Shown here in pieces: positions 1 to 7,439 of a DNA stretch of 10,338 nt (position 1 is its first letter; each line of letters begins with the position of its first letter). This DNA is from Nitrospirota bacterium (GTDB taxonomy: Bacteria; Nitrospirota; Thermodesulfovibrionia; Thermodesulfovibrionales; JdFR-85). The position numbers and the translations under genes are program-made. The notes beneath the pieces were generated by a model that did no database searches, had not been told where the DNA came from, and worked only from the letters and a program-made list of their open reading frames with translations. The stretch is from positions 1-10,338 of the forward strand of contig QIJG01000308.1 in assembly GCA_003232715.1 (NCBI GenBank), read 5' to 3'.

Positions 1-2279
1 CACCCCACTCCTTGACGGAAATGTTGTAGTTTTTGACTCCCGCCAATGTAATTCCGAGTTCCGTCAGCTCATTATAATGGGTTGCAAAGAGAGTCCTTGC
101 ACCAATCTCGTTTGCTATGTGCTCTGCTATTGCCCAGGCTATGCTGATTCCATCAAAGGTACTTGTCCCCCTGCCCACCTCATCAAGTATTATCAGGCTC
201 TCTTTCGTTGCATTATAAAGGATGTTTGCGGTCTCTATCATTTCAACCATAAACGTGCTCTGGCCCTTTGCAAGGTAATCCGAGGCCCCGATTCTTGTAA
301 ATATCCTGTCCACAACCCCTATTTTGGCCTCTGCAGCAGGGACAAACGAGCCGACCTGTGCCATCAGCACAATCAGTGCAACCTGTCTCATGTACGTTGA
401 TTTCCCCGCCATATTCGGGCCTGTTATGATCAGGAGCCTGTGGTCCTCTGTATCAACATAAGCGCTGTTCGGGATAAACTTCTCATCAGAGGCGCCCCTC
501 TCCAGCACAGGATGCCTTCCGTCTGTAATTTCAAGTCTTCCCGTACTGTCAATCAGGGGTCTTTTATAGTTGTATCTTCTTGCAGTCACTGCAAGGGAGA
601 GAAGGAAGTCAAGCTCTCCTATCGCCTGTGCAGTCCTGAGGAGGTCTTCTATTGAAAGAGCAACCTCTTCGAGCACTTCCATAAAAACTTCATACTCAAG
701 GGCCTTGAGCCTCTCCTCAGCCCCGAGCACCCTGTTTTCGTATTCCTTTAACTCCGGGGTTACATACCTCTCGGCCCCCACAAGGGTCTGCTTCCTGATG
801 TAATGTTCGGGCACCATATGAAGGTTTGCTTTTGTAACCTCAAGATAATAACCAAAGACCCTGTTATAACCGATCTTCAGTGACGATATGCCTGTTGATT
901 CCTTCTCCTTCATCTCAAGCCCCGCGATGTAGTCCTTCCCCTTTGTAGACATCCCCCTGAATTCATCCACATCCTGCCTGTAGCCTGACTTTATTATCCC
1001 GCCGTCTTTCAGGCCGTTAGACGGATCATCCTTAATTGCCCGTTCAATCAGGTCTTTCAGTCCGCTGAAGTCCTCCACATCGCCGGAAATCCTCCTGAGG
1101 AGCGGGGAGTGGGCCTTCATAAGGGCCCCTCTTATTTCAGGAAGACATGCCACTGACGTCCTGATTGCAATAAGGTCGCGGGCGTTTGCACTGCGCTGGA
1201 GTACCCTTGTGGATAGCCTCTCAAGGTCCTGAACCTGCCTGAGATAGGTTCTCAGGGTCTCCTGCAGTTCGTAGCCCTCTATGAGGTTTTCAACGGCCTC
1301 ATGACGATTTCTGATACCCTCTATGTTGATAAGGGGTTTTAATATGGCATTTCTGAGGAACCTTCCGCCCATTGGCGTCAATGTTTCATCCAGTATTTTA
1401 AGCAGGGTTCCCCCGGATGAGCCGTCTCTCATGTTATGTATCAGTTCGATGTTCCTCTTGGTAACGGAATCAAGGAACATGTACTCACCCTGCTTGAGCA
1501 CAGCAGGTTTCCGGAGTACAACAGCACCCTTCTGGTTTTCCGTTAGATAGTTGATGAGCGCTCCGGAGGAAGATACCGCTGCCTTCATCTCCTCACAGCC
1601 GAAGACCTCAAGGGAATAGACTTTAAAATGTTCAAGCATCTTCCTGTATGCCTCGGTGTAGTCAAAAAACCAGTCCTCATAATAGGTCGTAAAGTAGCTG
1701 TTCAGTATATCGAGGTAGTGGAAATGACCCTTGAGATGTGACGGGCAGAGAATCTCCTTTGGTTCAAACCTCTGGATCTCGTCCTCAACCGGACGATCGG
1801 TCTCGTAAAGAAAGAATTCACCGGTTGAAAGGTCTGCTATTGAAATCCCGTGTACCTTGCCGTCAGGATAAAAACTGAGTATAAAATTGTTCTCCTTGGG
1901 GTTTTCAGGCGTATGCGTACCCGGAGTGATGACCCTGACAACCTCTCTTCTTACAATCCCCTTTGCCTCTTTGGGGTCTTCAACCTGTTCACAGACGGCC
2001 ACCTTGTAACCTGCATTTATCAGCCTGGTTATATAGGACTCTGCAGCAAAATGAGGAACCCCGCACATGGGGGTGGGGCTTTCCTTTCCCCTGTCACGCG
2101 TTGTGAGGGCTATCGAGAGGACGGAGGAGGCCACTCGGGCATCCTCACCGAACATCTCGTAAAAATCACCAAGACGAAAGAAGAGTATGGCGTCGGCATG
2201 TTCTTCCTTTATACTGAAATACTGTTTGTTCTTCCTTTATACTGAAATACTGTTGCATGAGGGGGGTCTGTTCTGTCAT
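1..2279 (-). pseudogene. mutS: DNA mismatch repair ATPase MutS, frameshifted near its start and cut by the window edge
   Basis: MutS binds mismatched DNA and starts post-replicative repair with MutL. The visible part covers the mismatch-binding, connector, core and most of the ATPase domains. Walker A (GPNMAGKST) is at 421-395, Walker B (LIILDE, followed by VGRGTST) at 196-179, and the THYNEL segment near 82-68. Reading from position 1 leftward is lost, so the last part of the ATPase domain and the C-terminal tail are missing. I checked codon by codon that the main frame has no stop between 1 and 2236. The natural start is ATG at 2279-2277, giving MTEQTPLMQQYFSIKEE, but an exact 28-bp duplication then shifts the frame and translation ends after 37 residues at TGA 2168-2166. 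Without the second copy the protein runs straight into HADAILFFRLGDFYEMF. The next in-frame ATG (2155-2153) lies just after the FYE mismatch-contact motif, so a protein restarted there would lack it. About 750 residues are visible once the frame is repaired. It starts 40 bp after larB and is probably cotranscribed with it. Confidence 0.93.
2199..2254. repeat. Exact 28-bp tandem duplication inside the mutS start region
   Basis: Positions 2199-2226 and 2227-2254 are identical over 28 bases, and the match stops at both ends (2198 is A against T at 2226; 2227 is T against G at 2255). Twenty-eight is not a multiple of three. The mutS start codon is therefore in one frame and the rest of the gene in another, and the inserted copy also places a TAA (2239-2237) in the main mutS frame. 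Deleting either copy restores an uninterrupted MutS that matches the family. Confidence 0.97.
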
Positions 2280-2319
2280 AGGGATATTTAAAACAATTCC
2301 TGCCGGAAAGTTCAACTTT

Positions 2320-3063
2320 TCATCTTTTGCTCCCTGTATTTATCCTGTGTGCAAGACATCCTGCCCCAAAGCCGTTATCAATATTGACAACCGCAATCCC
2401 GGGGACACAGGAGTTGAGCATTGCAAAGAGCGCTGTAAGCCCCCCAAAGGAAGTGCCGTAACCTGTTGATGCAGGCACGCCGATAACAACGCTGTCTGCA
2501 ATACCACCCACCACAGAGGGAAGAGCGCCCTCCATGCCTGCAACAACCACTATTACCCTTGCCTCCCTGATGAGGTCCATATATGCAAATAATCTGTGTA
2601 TGCCTGCTACACCGACATCACAGACTGTCTCAACCCTGCTGCCAAGAAAAGAGGCTGTAAGCGAGGCCTCCTCAGCCACTGCGATATCCGACGTCCCTGC
2701 TGTAACAACGAGTACAAGGCCGCTGCCGGACTTTGCCCCTCCTGCCATTATAATCCCGGAACGCGGATAATACTTTGCCCCTTTAAGGCGGAGTGCCTTA
2801 CGGACATTTTCATCTGCCCGCGTTATGAGCAGCTTTCTGCTCTTTTTATAGATCGCCTTTGATATCCTCAAAACCTCATCAACCGTCTTCCCTTCTGCAA
2901 AAACCACCTCAGGGATACCCTGTCTTAATGCCCTGTGATGGTCAACGTGAGAGGAATCAATCACCTCAAACGGCAGGGACCTTAATTTCTCTACCGCCTT
3001 CCCGGGTGACAAGGTTCCGTCTTTTACCTTCTGAAGCAATTCGTTTAATAAAGCGGCATCCAT
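2320..3063 (-). CDS. larB: LarB, pyridinium-3,5-biscarboxylate mononucleotide synthase (nickel pincer cofactor)
   Basis: LarB carboxylates and hydrolyses nicotinate adenine dinucleotide in the first step of nickel-pincer nucleotide synthesis, the cofactor of lactate racemase and related enzymes. The C-terminal half is a PurE-like (AIR carboxylase) domain. Visible motifs are a DHHRALRQG segment, PEVVFAEGKT, the Gly-rich stretch VVTAGTSDIAVAEEA, VVVAGMEGALPSVVGG, and a terminal NSCVPGIAVVNIDNGFGAG. By position, the Cys in NSCVPG (about residue 219) probably corresponds to the family's catalytic Cys. The 247-residue form beginning MDAALLNELLQKVKDG fits the usual length of about 250. The frame stays open upstream to ATG 3120 and GTG 3153, but those 30 extra residues do not look like LarB, and no candidate start has a clear ribosome binding site. 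No larC or larE is in the window. It is followed by mutS on the same strand. Confidence 0.93.
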   Translation of the reverse strand: MDAALLNELLQKVKDGTLSPGKAVEKLRSLPFEVIDSSHVDHHRALRQGIPEVVFAEGKTVDEVLRISKAIYKKSRKLLITRADENVRKALRLKGAKYYPRSGIIMAGGAKSGSGLVLVVTAGTSDIAVAEEASLTASFLGSRVETVCDVGVAGIHRLFAYMDLIREARVIVVVAGMEGALPSVVGGIADSVVIGVPASTGYGTSFGGLTALFAMLNSCVPGIAVVNIDNGFGAGCLAHRINTGSKR

Positions 3064-3162
3064 AACAGATATATTAAAATTTTCTGATGATATTTTAAAA
3101 TACTTGACTTTTCTTGCCATTAACAATAAAATTTTGTTAGTGTGTTTAACCACAGATAAACA

Positions 3163-3191
3163 ATAATGTGGTGGGTTAAAGTCGTTTGCAA
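3163..3191 (-). promoter_or_regulatory. Candidate sigma70-type promoter for larB-mutS
   Basis: On the minus strand TTGCAA (3191-3186) is followed by a 17-base spacer and CATTAT (3168-3163). Transcription would begin near 3156, giving a leader of about 90 bases to the preferred larB ATG at 3063. The larB start upstream of this (GTG 3153) would be almost leaderless, which also favours 3063. The call rests on consensus match only. Confidence 0.4.
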
Positions 3192-3212
3192 GTGATTCCT
3201 CAAAATAAAAAC

Positions 3213-3233
3213 TTAACGGGCAAGGCCCGTTAA
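3213..3233 (+). promoter_or_regulatory. Perfect 9-bp-stem hairpin or palindrome just upstream of the response-regulator ribosome binding site
   Basis: TTAACGGGC (3213-3221), loop AAG, GCCCGTTAA (3225-3233): every base of the two arms pairs. It ends 4 bases before the Shine-Dalgarno sequence GAGGTGG (3237-3243 region) and 13 bases before the ATG. It has no following T-run, so it is not a classic intrinsic terminator. It could be a protein operator or an mRNA structure affecting translation of the downstream gene. Confidence 0.6.
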
Positions 3234-3246
3234 CAAGAGGTGGAAT

Positions 3247-4323
3247 ATGAGTAATAAACTGCTTTTAGCTGATGACAGTATAACCATTCAGAAGGTCGTT
3301 GAACTTATACTCGCTGATGAAGGGTTTGAAATCAAATCGGTTGGAGACGGAGAACATGCCTGGGCTGCAATAAAAGAATTCATGCCGGATATAGTCCTTG
3401 CAGATATAGAGATGCCAAAGATGAACGGCTATCAGTTGTGTGAAAATATTAAGAGTGATGAGGATACAAGGGACATTCCTGTTATTCTCCTTGCCGGGGC
3501 CTTTGAACCGATTGATGAAGATCTGTTAAAAGAGGTCGGAGCTGATGATTATATTGTAAAACCCTTTGAATCCCAGGAGCTTATCAGTAAGATAAACGCA
3601 ATATTTGCTGAAAAAGAGATGCTGGAAGAAGGTGTAGCCGAGACACTTGAAGAGGAGGTTGAACTAAGTGAAGGCGAAACCGTTGAAACTGCAGAAGCGA
3701 TTGAAGTTCTTGAAACGGTTGGAACCTCTGAAACAGAGTCAGTAGAGGAGTGGGAAAAAGAGGAATTGACCATGGAACCCTCGCTGGAACCCTCTGAGGA
3801 TACATTTGCCCTGGAAGAAGAGCTGACTTTTGAAGAAGACGATGAAACCCTGGAAGAACTCGAAGAGATTAAAGCTGAAGAGCTGTCTCTGACCGAAGGC
3901 AGGGCGGCAGTCGGAGAAGAAGGACAGGAACAGGCAGTTCAGCTCCCGGGAACGGATGAGATGAAGGCCATGTTCAGGGCTATTGCTGAAGAAAAGATCT
4001 CAGGGGTGGTTAATTCACTTGACAGCAATGAGTTCTATGCAGCCTTTACATCTTCTGTTGAGAACGGGATGAAGGAAATGCTGGAGTCTTTTGATCTGCA
4101 GGATATTATATCGGACAGCATCAACAACCTCATGAAACCGGCAATAGAGAAAATCATACTTGATACCGCCCCCCGACTCATAGAAGAGACTGTCAGTGAT
4201 ATGATGGAGGAGTTAAGTTCCTCATTAAAACAACAGGTTGAAAAGATCATATGGGAAACCGTTCCTGACCTTGCCGAGACCATTATTAACCGGGAGGTCG
4301 AGGAGATCAAGGCCGTACTCTGA
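3247..4323 (+). CDS. Response regulator: receiver domain, Glu-rich linker, repeated amphipathic helices
   Basis: A 358-residue cytoplasmic signalling protein. Residues 1-120 form a CheY-like receiver: acidic pair D9-D10, phospho-acceptor D53 in the context VLADIEMPKMNG, and K105 in VKPF. The usual switch Thr/Ser at the end of strand 4 is Ala (A83 in ILLAGAFEP). Residues about 125-235 are an extremely Glu-rich, low-complexity linker. Residues about 238-358 have no DNA-binding, cyclase or enzyme domain that I recognise. They are helical, and contain a 31-residue internal repeat: IEKIILDTAPRLIEET (300-315) against VEKIIWETVPDLAETI (331-346). The start is supported by GAGGTGG 4-5 bases upstream of the ATG. 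There is no histidine kinase next to it, so the partner is unknown. The helical tail suggests output through protein binding, as in some deltaproteobacterial motility or polarity regulators (inference). The region after its stop shows no clear terminator. Confidence 0.9.
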   Translation: MSNKLLLADDSITIQKVVELILADEGFEIKSVGDGEHAWAAIKEFMPDIVLADIEMPKMNGYQLCENIKSDEDTRDIPVILLAGAFEPIDEDLLKEVGADDYIVKPFESQELISKINAIFAEKEMLEEGVAETLEEEVELSEGETVETAEAIEVLETVGTSETESVEEWEKEELTMEPSLEPSEDTFALEEELTFEEDDETLEELEEIKAEELSLTEGRAAVGEEGQEQAVQLPGTDEMKAMFRAIAEEKISGVVNSLDSNEFYAAFTSSVENGMKEMLESFDLQDIISDSINNLMKPAIEKIILDTAPRLIEETVSDMMEELSSSLKQQVEKIIWETVPDLAETIINREVEEIKAVL

Positions 4324-4358
4324 AAATCACGCTATCTTAACACTTGAATTTTAAATCA

Positions 4359-4380
4359 TAAATACTGTCTTAAATACTGT
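4359..4380. repeat. Short direct repeat, two 10-bp copies 12 bp apart
   Basis: TAAATACTGT occurs at 4359-4368 and again at 4371-4380, just after the response-regulator stop codon and about 40 bases upstream of the valS promoter. It could be paired half-sites for a regulator or a chance duplication in AT-rich sequence. Confidence 0.4.
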
Positions 4381-4419
4381 AAGTGATGCCTGTATTCCGG
4401 ATTCTCTTCTCTCCCCCCC

Positions 4420-4448
4420 TTGACGTAAGGGACAAAAAAATATATAAT
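4420..4448 (+). promoter_or_regulatory. Near-consensus sigma70-type promoter for valS
   Basis: TTGACG (4420-4425), a 17-base spacer with an A7 run, and a perfect TATAAT (4443-4448). Transcription would start near 4455. This is the best promoter match in the window and it faces valS. Confidence 0.75.
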
Positions 4449-4615
4449 TTTCCCCACCCAATGCATCTTCTGTAATTCTGTAATAAGGATTTATTCAGAG
4501 ATAACCTTGAGTTATTGAAAAATCAGGCCGCTCTTGACAAGAAAGAATACAGTGCACGGCACAATCATGCTGCAACAAATTTACTATTGAAATAACAGAA
4601 ACAGGAGCTTTAAAT
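4449..4615 (+). other. Leader of about 160 bases between the valS promoter and valS
   Basis: The stretch after the promoter holds no recognised RNA gene. I looked for T-box features (a specifier hairpin, the conserved TGG-containing antiterminator bulge sequence, a terminator with T-run) and did not find them. One frame is open from 4476 to 4595 (39 codons before TAA) but has no ATG or GTG; only a TTG at 4515 could start it, without a ribosome binding site. The valS ribosome binding site AGGAG (4603-4607) lies 8 bases before the ATG at 4616. Confidence 0.4.
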
Positions 4616-7003
4616 ATGAGTGAACTTGAAAAGAACTACAGGTTCGAAGATGAGATGAAATGGTATAAACTCTGGGAAAAAGAAGGATTCTTCAGGCCGG
4701 AGGTGAACCCGGATGGTGAATCATACTGCATAGTGACCCCTCCTCCGAATGTCACGGGATCTTTACATATGGGACACGCCCTGAACGCAACCCTTCAGGA
4801 TATACTTATCCGGTGGAAAAGGATGCATGGCTACAGGGCATTGTGGCTGCCGGGAACCGACCATGCCGGGATCGCAACACAGAATGTAGTAGAGCGGGAG
4901 CTGACCGGGAAAGGAATTGACCGGCATACCCTTGGTAGAGAGGAATTCATCCGGAAGGTGTGGCAGTGGAAGGGGGAATATGGTGAGAGGATAATCAATC
5001 AGCTCAAGCGTCTGGGTGCCTCCTGTGACTGGTCAAGGCAAAGATTCACGCTCGATGAGGGGCTTTCAGAGGCCGTCAGGGAGGTCTTTGTAAGACTCTT
5101 CCAGGATGGTCTGATCTACAGGGATCTCCGGTTGATCAACTGGTGCCCAAGATGTCATACAGCCCTTTCCGACCTCGAGGTGGAGCATGAAGACCTTGAG
5201 GGAAAACTCATATACATACGTTACCCCATGAGTGACGGCACCGGATACATAGTAGTGGCCACTACAAGACCCGAGACCATACCTGGCGACAGTGCCGTGG
5301 CCGTACACCCGGAGGACAGCAGATATAAAGACTTTATAGGCAAGAGGATCAAACTCCCACTGACAAGACGGGAGGTCCCCATAATTACAGATGAGATGGT
5401 AGACCCCAAATTCGGGACCGGTGCCGTAAAGGTCACCCCTGCGCATGACTTTAATGACGAGGCGATGGCCAGAAGGCAGACCCCCAACCTCCCCTTTATT
5501 CCGGTTATTGCCGAAGACGGAACAATGATAGATACAGCGGGAAAAAAATATGCCGGACTTGACAGGTATGAATGCAGGAAAAAGGTAATTGAGGATTTAA
5601 AAGAACTCGACCTCATTGAGAAAGAACAAAAGCATGTCCACTCCATTGGACACTGTTACAGGTGCAAGACAATCATTGAACCCTTCTCAACAGTGCAATG
5701 GTATGTAAATACCAAGGGCCTTGCCGAAGACGCAATAAAAGCTGTACGGGACAAAAGGATACATATTATCCCCGAGGGCTGGTCAAACAGCTATTATGCC
5801 TGGATGGAGAATATAAGAGACTGGTGCATATCCAGACAGATATGGTGGGGTCATCAAATACCTGTCTGGTACTGCCCTTACTGCAGGACAGAGGAAGGAC
5901 AACACCATGGAGACCTCATATATATAAGTTTCCATAAGTCGCTGAATGTTGGTGGCGACAGCATACAGGCCGGAACATACACGGAATTAAGGCTGAGAGG
6001 CCTCGCTCCTGAAGATATTATGAAAAATGCCAATACGGTTAAGATAGACAAATCCGTAACCCCGATATGTTCAAGGCAGGAACCAGGAGAATGTCCGTTT
6101 TGCGGCAGCAAGGAGCTGCTCCGCGACCCCGATGTACTGGACACCTGGTTTTCCTCTGCCCTATGGCCTTTCTCCACCCTCGGCTGGCCTGAGAATACAG
6201 AGGATATTGAGACATTCTATCCCACAAATGTGCTGATTACAGGATTTGATATACTATTTTTCTGGGTTGCAAGGATGATAATGATGGGCCTGAAATTCAT
6301 GGATGACGTGCCATTCAGAGATGTTTATATCCATGCACTTGTCAGGGATCTGAAGGGACAGAAGATGAGTAAATCAAAAGGTAATGTAATTGATCCGCTC
6401 GTATTGATTGATAAATACGGGGCGGATGCCTTCAGGTTCACACTTACAGCTTTTGCTGCACAGGGAAGGGATATAAAATTCTCGGAGGAAAGGGTTGAGG
6501 GATATAAGAATTTCATTAACAAGCTCTGGAACGCTTCAAGGTTTATAAACACGAATATAGTGGGAGAAGAAGCGTTGCCATCAAACGGTAACAGCTGGCG
6601 GGAAGACCTTGATACCCCGGGAAGATGGATACTGAGCAGGCTCGCAAAAACCTCGGATGACATTAACACGGCCCTGACGGAATACAGGTTTAATGACGCT
6701 GCCACTGCAATCTATCAATTTATATGGCACGAATTCTGTGACTGGTACATAGAACTCTCAAAACCCGTTATTTATAATAATACAAACAATGACGCACTCC
6801 GGAGGACAACACTGAAATGCCTGCTTTATATCCTCGAAAGCTCGCTCAGGCTGCTGCATCCTTTTATGCCGTTTGTTACAGAGGAGGTCTGGCAGACAAT
6901 TCCCCACAAGGGTGAGACCATCATGCTCAGTCCGTTCCCCCATTACAAGGAGAGAGATATTGAGGCCGAGGAAAAGATGTCCTATATCATGGAGGCGGGG
7001 TGA
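4616..7003 (+). CDS. valS: Valine--tRNA ligase, N-terminal 795 residues, ended early by a frameshift
   Basis: ValRS attaches valine to tRNA-Val in the cytoplasm and hydrolyses mis-charged Thr-tRNA. In order: the class I HIGH motif as HMGH (residues 51-54) in PPPNVTGSLHMGH; paired Cys knuckles CPRC, CYRC, CPYC and CPFC; the CP1 editing domain with GTGAVKVTPAHDFND; the VLDTWFSSALWPFSTLGWP block; KMSKS at 583-587; and an anticodon-binding helical domain including EFCDWYIELSKP and FMPFVTEEVWQ. The reading frame ends at TGA 7001-7003 right after EEKMSYIMEAG. ValRS proteins are usually near 880-950 residues, and the missing part is present in another frame immediately downstream. About eight expected residues (a stretch of the type xxAIRNIR) are absent at the junction, which implies a deletion of about 23 bp. 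There is also an unusual insert of about 50 residues between CPYC and CPFC. The start is supported by AGGAG upstream. Confidence 0.95.
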   Translation: MSELEKNYRFEDEMKWYKLWEKEGFFRPEVNPDGESYCIVTPPPNVTGSLHMGHALNATLQDILIRWKRMHGYRALWLPGTDHAGIATQNVVERELTGKGIDRHTLGREEFIRKVWQWKGEYGERIINQLKRLGASCDWSRQRFTLDEGLSEAVREVFVRLFQDGLIYRDLRLINWCPRCHTALSDLEVEHEDLEGKLIYIRYPMSDGTGYIVVATTRPETIPGDSAVAVHPEDSRYKDFIGKRIKLPLTRREVPIITDEMVDPKFGTGAVKVTPAHDFNDEAMARRQTPNLPFIPVIAEDGTMIDTAGKKYAGLDRYECRKKVIEDLKELDLIEKEQKHVHSIGHCYRCKTIIEPFSTVQWYVNTKGLAEDAIKAVRDKRIHIIPEGWSNSYYAWMENIRDWCISRQIWWGHQIPVWYCPYCRTEEGQHHGDLIYISFHKSLNVGGDSIQAGTYTELRLRGLAPEDIMKNANTVKIDKSVTPICSRQEPGECPFCGSKELLRDPDVLDTWFSSALWPFSTLGWPENTEDIETFYPTNVLITGFDILFFWVARMIMMGLKFMDDVPFRDVYIHALVRDLKGQKMSKSKGNVIDPLVLIDKYGADAFRFTLTAFAAQGRDIKFSEERVEGYKNFINKLWNASRFINTNIVGEEALPSNGNSWREDLDTPGRWILSRLAKTSDDINTALTEYRFNDAATAIYQFIWHEFCDWYIELSKPVIYNNTNNDALRRTTLKCLLYILESSLRLLHPFMPFVTEEVWQTIPHKGETIMLSPFPHYKERDIEAEEKMSYIMEAG

Positions 7004-7439
7004 ATTAAACATACCACCGTCCCTTGAGCTCTTCGCACTCATCAGACCCTACAATAAGGAAACCGAGGAAATCCTTGCCGGAAACTCTCTGTATATAAGT
7101 AAACTTGCAAGGACCAGGGAACTCAGTATCGGGACGGAGGTTACAAAAGGAAAGGGGGTTGCCACTTCGGTCAGGGACCACCTCGAGGTTTATGTCCCAC
7201 TCGAAGGGCTTTTGAATGTCGATGCGGAAATCAAAAGACTCAGGAAGGATCTGCAAAAGGTCGAACAATCCATTTCGTCTCTTGACAGGAAGCTTCTCAA
7301 TGAAGATTTTATAGGAAAGGCCCCAAAGAATGTTGTTGAGAAAGAAAAAATAAAGTATAATGAATTTATGCAAAAGAAGGAGAGGATTATCGAGAGCATA
7401 AATAAACTGGAAGAGCTCAGGGGGAAAGATAATGGGTGA
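6999..7439 (+). pseudogene. valS: Detached C-terminal part of valine--tRNA ligase
   Basis: In the frame one base ahead of the 795-residue part, translation reads GELNIPPSLELFALIRP and continues for about 146 residues to TGA 7437-7439. This is the end of the ValRS anticodon-binding domain followed by the C-terminal coiled-coil arm: LLNVDAEIKRLRKDLQ, then LNEDFIGKAPKNVVEKEK, a well-conserved block of the family's tRNA-contacting tail. It has no convincing start of its own; the frame is open upstream to an ATG at 6873 only because it overlaps the valS coding sequence, and those residues are unlike ValRS. It is therefore best read as the second half of one broken gene. The last 8 bases overlap the start of the following gene. 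Confidence 0.9.

Noticed and set aside
1850..2245. Plus-strand open frame of 131 codons opposite mutS
   Set aside because: It lies wholly opposite a strongly conserved mutS coding frame, has no family resemblance and is a shadow.
3064..3153. Extended larB start at GTG 3153 or ATG 3120
   Set aside because: The extra residues do not resemble LarB, none has a ribosome binding site, and the candidate promoter would put transcription start almost on the GTG.
4476..4595. A 39-codon open frame in the valS leader that reads like a helical protein end (DNLELLKNQAALDKKEYSAR)
   Set aside because: It has no ATG or GTG, only an internal TTG without a ribosome binding site, and 39 open codons are common by chance. 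I cannot support it as a gene or as a pseudogene.
4449..4615. Possible T-box riboswitch upstream of valS
   Set aside because: No terminator/antiterminator pair and no recognisable T-box sequence were found in the leader.
5066..5646. Two long minus-strand open frames opposite valS
   Set aside because: Both are antisense to conserved ValRS sequence, without ribosome binding sites or recognisable proteins.
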